A stretch of DNA of 8,667 nucleotides from NCBI GenBank assembly GCA_017515925.1, contig JAFWEB010000073.1, forward strand, positions 1-8,667, given 5' to 3'. Positions within the stretch are counted from its first letter, which is position 1. Every line of letters begins with the position of its first letter. The DNA is from Candidatus Saccharimonadota bacterium. Lineage in GTDB: Bacteria; Patescibacteriota; Saccharimonadia; Saccharimonadales; Saccharimonadaceae. This document shows positions 5,676 through 8,667 of this stretch, one piece after another. Under the pieces are notes generated by a model, which searched no databases, had not been told where the DNA came from, and was given only the letters and a program-made list of their open reading frames with translations. A program made the translations under genes and the position numbers.

Positions 5676-7103
5676 TTATTTCTTATACTCTTTTGGAAAA
5701 AGTGGAGTGGCTGGTGGGAGAATTTTTTCGCTGGTAAATACTTCTGCAATCGCTGCGGCGGTATCAGGCAAAAATGGTTTCAAGAGATATGCTACTTGGA
5801 GTAATTCATCAACAAGCTCTTCTAGAATCATTACCAACTCATCGTGACGTTCTGGATCTTTGGCAAGCTCCCAAGGTTTCTTCTCGTCGATTTCACGGTT
5901 AAGATGCTGGACTTTTTCCCAAACATAATCAAAGGTTTTGCTAAAATAGAATGAATCCATGATAGATTCGTATTCAGCATCACGCTTGTGAGTGAATTTG
6001 CGGCCAGGAAGATCCTGTTTCTTGCAGAGATTTGCGAGGCGCTGAACTAGATTACCAAGGTCGTTGGCAAGCTCGTTATTATATGCTGCGTCATATTTTT
6101 CCCAGGTGAAATCAGAGTCTGCAAATGAATCAGCATGGCGCAAGAAGAAATAACGGAAAGCTGGCAGACCCTTGCTATCTAGTACTTCGATAGGGTCTAC
6201 TACATTGCCGATGCTCTTGCTCATTTTTTGGCCATTTGCCAAAATGAATCCGTGCGAACAAATCGTCTTTGGAAGATCTAGTCCACAGGAAAGCAGAATT
6301 GCCGGCCAAATAATCGCATGGAAACGCAAGATATCTTTGCCGACGAACTGGACTGTGGCTGGCCAATAATCGGAAATGTCCTGCTCTGGGTAGCCTAATA
6401 CTGTGATGTAATTTGCTAGGGCATCTACCCAAACATACATTACTTGGGAATCATCACCAGGCACAGGCACACCCCAAGGTAGATGTTCGACTGGACGAGA
6501 GATAGAAACATCTGGACTGTCTTCTAGAAGTTTTAGAACTTCCTTAGCACGGAAATCTGGGAGGATCTGCATCTTTTTGGATTCAATTGCATCCTTGATT
6601 TGGTCCTTGAAATCAGAAATCTTGAGATAATAATTCTCTTCTTTGATTTTTTCGTATGGCTTGTTATGGTCTGGGCAAATACCGGAATTTTCATCGTATT
6701 CTTTTTGGGTGACAAATCTTTCACAGCCTTCGCAATACCAACCTTCATAGGAATCGCGATAGATATGATCGCTCAACTTTTTCCAAATTTCTTGGCAACG
6801 ACGAATATGGTCCTCGTCTGTGGTGCGAATAAAATCAGTGTATTCAACATTCAATTTCTTGATGAATTCCTTGAACTTGGCAGAGTTATCGTCAGCAAAT
6901 TGCTGAATAGGGATGCCAAGTTTTTCGGCTTTTTTGTAATTCTTATTACCATGCTCGTCAGTGCCTACCTGGAAACGAACTTCATTTCCCTTTTCTTTTT
7001 GATAGCGTGAAAAAGTATCCGCAATCAAATAATCCATAGCATGGCCGATGTGTGGCGCGCCATTAACATAAGGAATAGCAGTAGTAAGATATATCTTTGA
7101 CAT
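5676..7103 (-). CDS. metG: Methionyl-tRNA synthetase
   Basis: A class I synthetase that charges initiator and elongator tRNA-Met in the cytoplasm. The 475-residue product starts MSKIYLTTAIPYVNG. It contains the HIGH motif (18-21), FQVGTDEHG (44-52), and a zinc knuckle with Cys124, Cys127, Cys143 and His146 (CxxC plus CxxH, the one-zinc pattern I recall from Thermus-type MetRS). YVWVDALANYI (223-233) and VGKDILRFHAIIWPA (254-268) follow, with KMSKS at 293-297. The helical anticodon-binding domain spans about 335-460. There is no C-terminal EMAP-like tRNA-binding domain, so it is a short form compared with the roughly 677 aa of E. coli. I chose ATG 7103 over ATG 7109 because the -10 box (7110-7115) puts the expected transcription start on the A at 7103. 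Its stop codon directly abuts that of the convergent LTA-synthase-like gene. Confidence 0.97.
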   Translation of the reverse strand: MSKIYLTTAIPYVNGAPHIGHAMDYLIADTFSRYQKEKGNEVRFQVGTDEHGNKNYKKAEKLGIPIQQFADDNSAKFKEFIKKLNVEYTDFIRTTDEDHIRRCQEIWKKLSDHIYRDSYEGWYCEGCERFVTQKEYDENSGICPDHNKPYEKIKEENYYLKISDFKDQIKDAIESKKMQILPDFRAKEVLKLLEDSPDVSISRPVEHLPWGVPVPGDDSQVMYVWVDALANYITVLGYPEQDISDYWPATVQFVGKDILRFHAIIWPAILLSCGLDLPKTICSHGFILANGQKMSKSIGNVVDPIEVLDSKGLPAFRYFFLRHADSFADSDFTWEKYDAAYNNELANDLGNLVQRLANLCKKQDLPGRKFTHKRDAEYESIMDSFYFSKTFDYVWEKVQHLNREIDEKKPWELAKDPERHDELVMILEELVDELLQVAYLLKPFLPDTAAAIAEVFTSEKILPPATPLFPKEYKK

Positions 7104-7109
7104 ATCCAT

Positions 7110-7139
7110 ATTATACCATAAAATTATTTAGCTGTACAA
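7110..7139 (-). promoter_or_regulatory. Promoter of metG, predicted leaderless
   Basis: The minus strand has TTGTAC (7139-7134) as a weak -35, an 18-base spacer, and an extended -10 TGG-TATAAT (7118-7110). The A of ATG 7103 is the seventh base after the -10, the same geometry as at pheS. The -35 lies inside the last codons of the upstream gene. Confidence 0.72.
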
Positions 7140-8667
7140 GCGAAGCCTTGGGATTCAAATGTCTCTTGAATAGAGTCGATATCATCAAATACCTCGCCCT
7201 TTAATACTGGGATACCGAGGAGTTTAGCATTGGTCATGTCAATATCATCACCATCGGCCTGGCGGCTCATGGTGACGGTTTTACCCTTGCTATTGAATGC
7301 TGTGTCAAATGGATCGGAAGTGAGCTTCAATGCGGAGTAGGCTGATACATAGTTAGATTTGATATCCACTAGGCGAACTGATGCTACATCAGAACTATCG
7401 TAATTGAGTGTGAGATTGTCGCCAAAACTAACTAAGGCTTTGTCTTTGTACATGGCGATAATTTCTTCGGTACCACTAACTACTTCTGGATACTGAGAAA
7501 AGGCGTCTGCTCCGCCTTCTTTCTTACATACTAGATTAGATTCTACAGCTTTTGCAGTAGTGAGCTGAGTAGTTTTCTTGGTGGAGCTACTCTTGGATGG
7601 ATTGCCGAGGACAAAGAATAATACAAATGCAATCACGCCGACAAGAAGCACTGCACCAACAATGATTAGGATCTTCTTGGTATCTAGTTTTTTCTTGCCA
7701 ATAGTTACTTCGTTTTCATCTGGAGTTTTTTCCTTTTTGAGGAATTTGAGCTTGAATGGTTTTTTGATAGGTTCGGAATGATTTGGTGCATCCTCGGAAT
7801 AAGAAATAGCGCTGCCAATCGAACCTGGGACTGGGTCAGCTGGAGTGAGTGGCTCTTCGTCGTCGGACTCGACTTTTTTCTCTTTTGGCTTTGGTGCATC
7901 ACCGATAAAGCTGGCAGAGGTCATACCGGAATCGTCTGAAGATTCTGAAGAATCTGAATCGCCGCCCTCGGCATTGTCGGAATTGTCGGAGTCTGAATTA
8001 TTACTTGGTCCATCACTGGTAAAGTCCATGCTGGTAGTAGTATCTGAAGATTCGTTAGAAGTATCGCCGTTTGAATCGCCAGTTAGGTCGCTTTCACCAC
8101 CCAAATCACCACCGATGGAAGTATCGACAGTGGCTGGTGGAGTGACATCTGAAAAATCTGGATTTTCCACTGCGCCAAAAGATGGCTTAGCAGGAGCATC
8201 AGAACTTGCCGTATCTGTAGCAGCGGCGGAAGGAGCTTCGGTCACTAGGTCAGCTGGAGCTTCTAGAGTAGGTGCACCGGCAGGGGCCTCTGCAGTATCT
8301 GCTGGGGCGTCTGCTGGAGTATCTGTAGCTGCGGCAGCATCTGGAGCTGGTTTGGCAACCGACTCAGTAGCTGGCTCCGTAGCAGGTTGCTCTGCAGGAG
8401 TATTAGCAAGTGGAGCGGTATCTACAAGTGGATCAACTGGCGTAATTGCAGGAGTATTAGCAGGGGTCTCTGCAGGAGTATCAGCCGAAGTACTAGCTGA
8501 GGTAGGTTCCATCATCGAGGCAGAACCATCCGCTGCCGCGGAAGCTAAATCTGCCGCAACCTGATCAAGCGAAGATGTATCAGCGGCTGCATCAGCAGTC
8601 GGCTCAGTAGCTGAGTCAGTAGGAGTTTCCGGAGCAATCTCTGGCGTAGGAATCTCCACAGCAGGAT
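7124..8667 (-). CDS. Single-pass membrane protein with a long Ala/Pro/Thr- and Asp/Ser-rich region (5' end outside window)
   Basis: I do not recognise a family. From the GTG at 8659 it reads 511 residues, but the frame stays open to the right edge with the same composition (Pro-Ala before that Val) and no SD is visible, so the true start is probably outside; residues are numbered from that GTG. Residues 1-160 are a low-complexity Ala/Pro/Thr/Glu stretch with many TPA, TPAE and ADTP units. Residues 180-250 are Asp/Ser/Gly-rich and strongly acidic. A Lys-rich segment (about 299-328) precedes one membrane helix (about 329-352). A C-terminal domain (about 353-511) follows, with Cys378 and Cys508 available for a disulfide. 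The Lys-rich flank predicts that the disordered region is cytoplasmic and the C-terminal domain outside. The metG promoter lies immediately after its stop. It could be a surface or cell-division/envelope scaffold protein; this is a guess. Confidence 0.85.
   Translation of the reverse strand, partial: PAVEIPTPEIAPETPTDSATEPTADAAADTSSLDQVAADLASAAADGSASMMEPTSASTSADTPAETPANTPAITPVDPLVDTAPLANTPAEQPATEPATESVAKPAPDAAAATDTPADAPADTAEAPAGAPTLEAPADLVTEAPSAAATDTASSDAPAKPSFGAVENPDFSDVTPPATVDTSIGGDLGGESDLTGDSNGDTSNESSDTTTSMDFTSDGPSNNSDSDNSDNAEGGDSDSSESSDDSGMTSASFIGDAPKPKEKKVESDDEEPLTPADPVPGSIGSAISYSEDAPNHSEPIKKPFKLKFLKKEKTPDENEVTIGKKKLDTKKILIIVGAVLLVGVIAFVLFFVLGNPSKSSSTKKTTQLTTAKAVESNLVCKKEGGADAFSQYPEVVSGTEEIIAMYKDKALVSFGDNLTLNYDSSDVASVRLVDIKSNYVSAYSALKLTSDPFDTAFNSKGKTVTMSRQADGDDIDMTNAKLLGIPVLKGEVFDDIDSIQETFESQGFACTAK
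8393..8485 (-). repeat. Short direct repeats within the low-complexity coding region
   Basis: The 16-base unit TGCAGGAGTATTAGCA (plus-strand reading) occurs at 8393-8408 and 8447-8462, and a variant TGCAGGAGTATCAGC occurs at 8471-8485. In protein these units encode ANTPA- and ADTPA-type motifs. They are the clearest part of a wider run of degenerate TPA/APA units, and may allow length variation by slippage or recombination. Confidence 0.6.

Noticed and set aside
6600..7010. A 136-codon plus-strand frame with hydrophobic stretches
   Set aside because: It is antisense to the MetRS catalytic domain; the hydrophobicity comes from reading Lys/Glu-rich codons backwards.
7845..8564. A 239-codon open frame on the plus strand, opposite the low-complexity gene
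   Set aside because: It is the antisense of Ala/Pro/Thr/Ser codon repeats, which naturally stay open. It has no SD or promoter, and the minus-strand frame has a proper membrane helix and outer domain.
8657..8659. GTG as the start of the right-edge gene
   Set aside because: The frame continues to the window edge with the same Pro/Ala composition and no SD precedes the GTG. It could still be the start, but the window cannot show it.

Overview
The window reads as bacterial chromosome with tightly packed genes, short intergenic gaps and moderate-to-low GC. All six stop codons that can be seen are TAA. Several promoters put the -10 box almost on the start codon. Together with short versions of housekeeping proteins (PheS of 315 aa, MetRS of 475 aa without an appended C-terminal tRNA-binding domain), this suggests a small-genome bacterium, most plausibly a Patescibacteria/CPR lineage such as Saccharibacteria. 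That placement is inference: there is no rRNA here, and PheS, PheT or MetRS phylogeny would settle it.

Layout, left to right. Bases 1-2328 (minus strand) hold pheS followed by pheT, the two subunits of phenylalanyl-tRNA synthetase; pheT runs off the left edge. A short tail-anchored membrane protein (2385-2612, minus) lies upstream of pheS and is separated from it by an intrinsic terminator. Between that gene and a divergent aquaporin-family channel (2838-3752, plus) lies a 142-bp nested inverted repeat (2652-2793). It can fold into a Y-shaped, three-way-junction structure and is the most unusual object in the window. After a terminator comes a membrane-anchored LTA-synthase-like phosphoglycerol transferase/sulfatase-fold enzyme (3819-5675, plus). 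Its stop codon directly abuts the stop codon of the convergent metG (5676-7103, minus). At the right edge is a single-pass membrane protein with a very long Ala/Pro/Thr- and Asp/Ser-rich cytoplasmic region and a small outer domain (7124-8667, minus, start outside the window).

Functionally the window mixes two aminoacyl-tRNA synthetase loci with cell-envelope genes (channel, envelope polymer enzyme, two single-pass membrane proteins). No defence system, CRISPR array, tRNA, rRNA or transposase gene was found. Five promoters share an extended -10 (TGn + TATAAT or TAAAAT). In pheS and metG the A of the ATG is exactly the seventh base after the -10 box, so these mRNAs are predicted to be leaderless. 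pheT and the aquaporin gene instead have clear Shine-Dalgarno sequences. Two promoters are fused to the terminator of the preceding gene.
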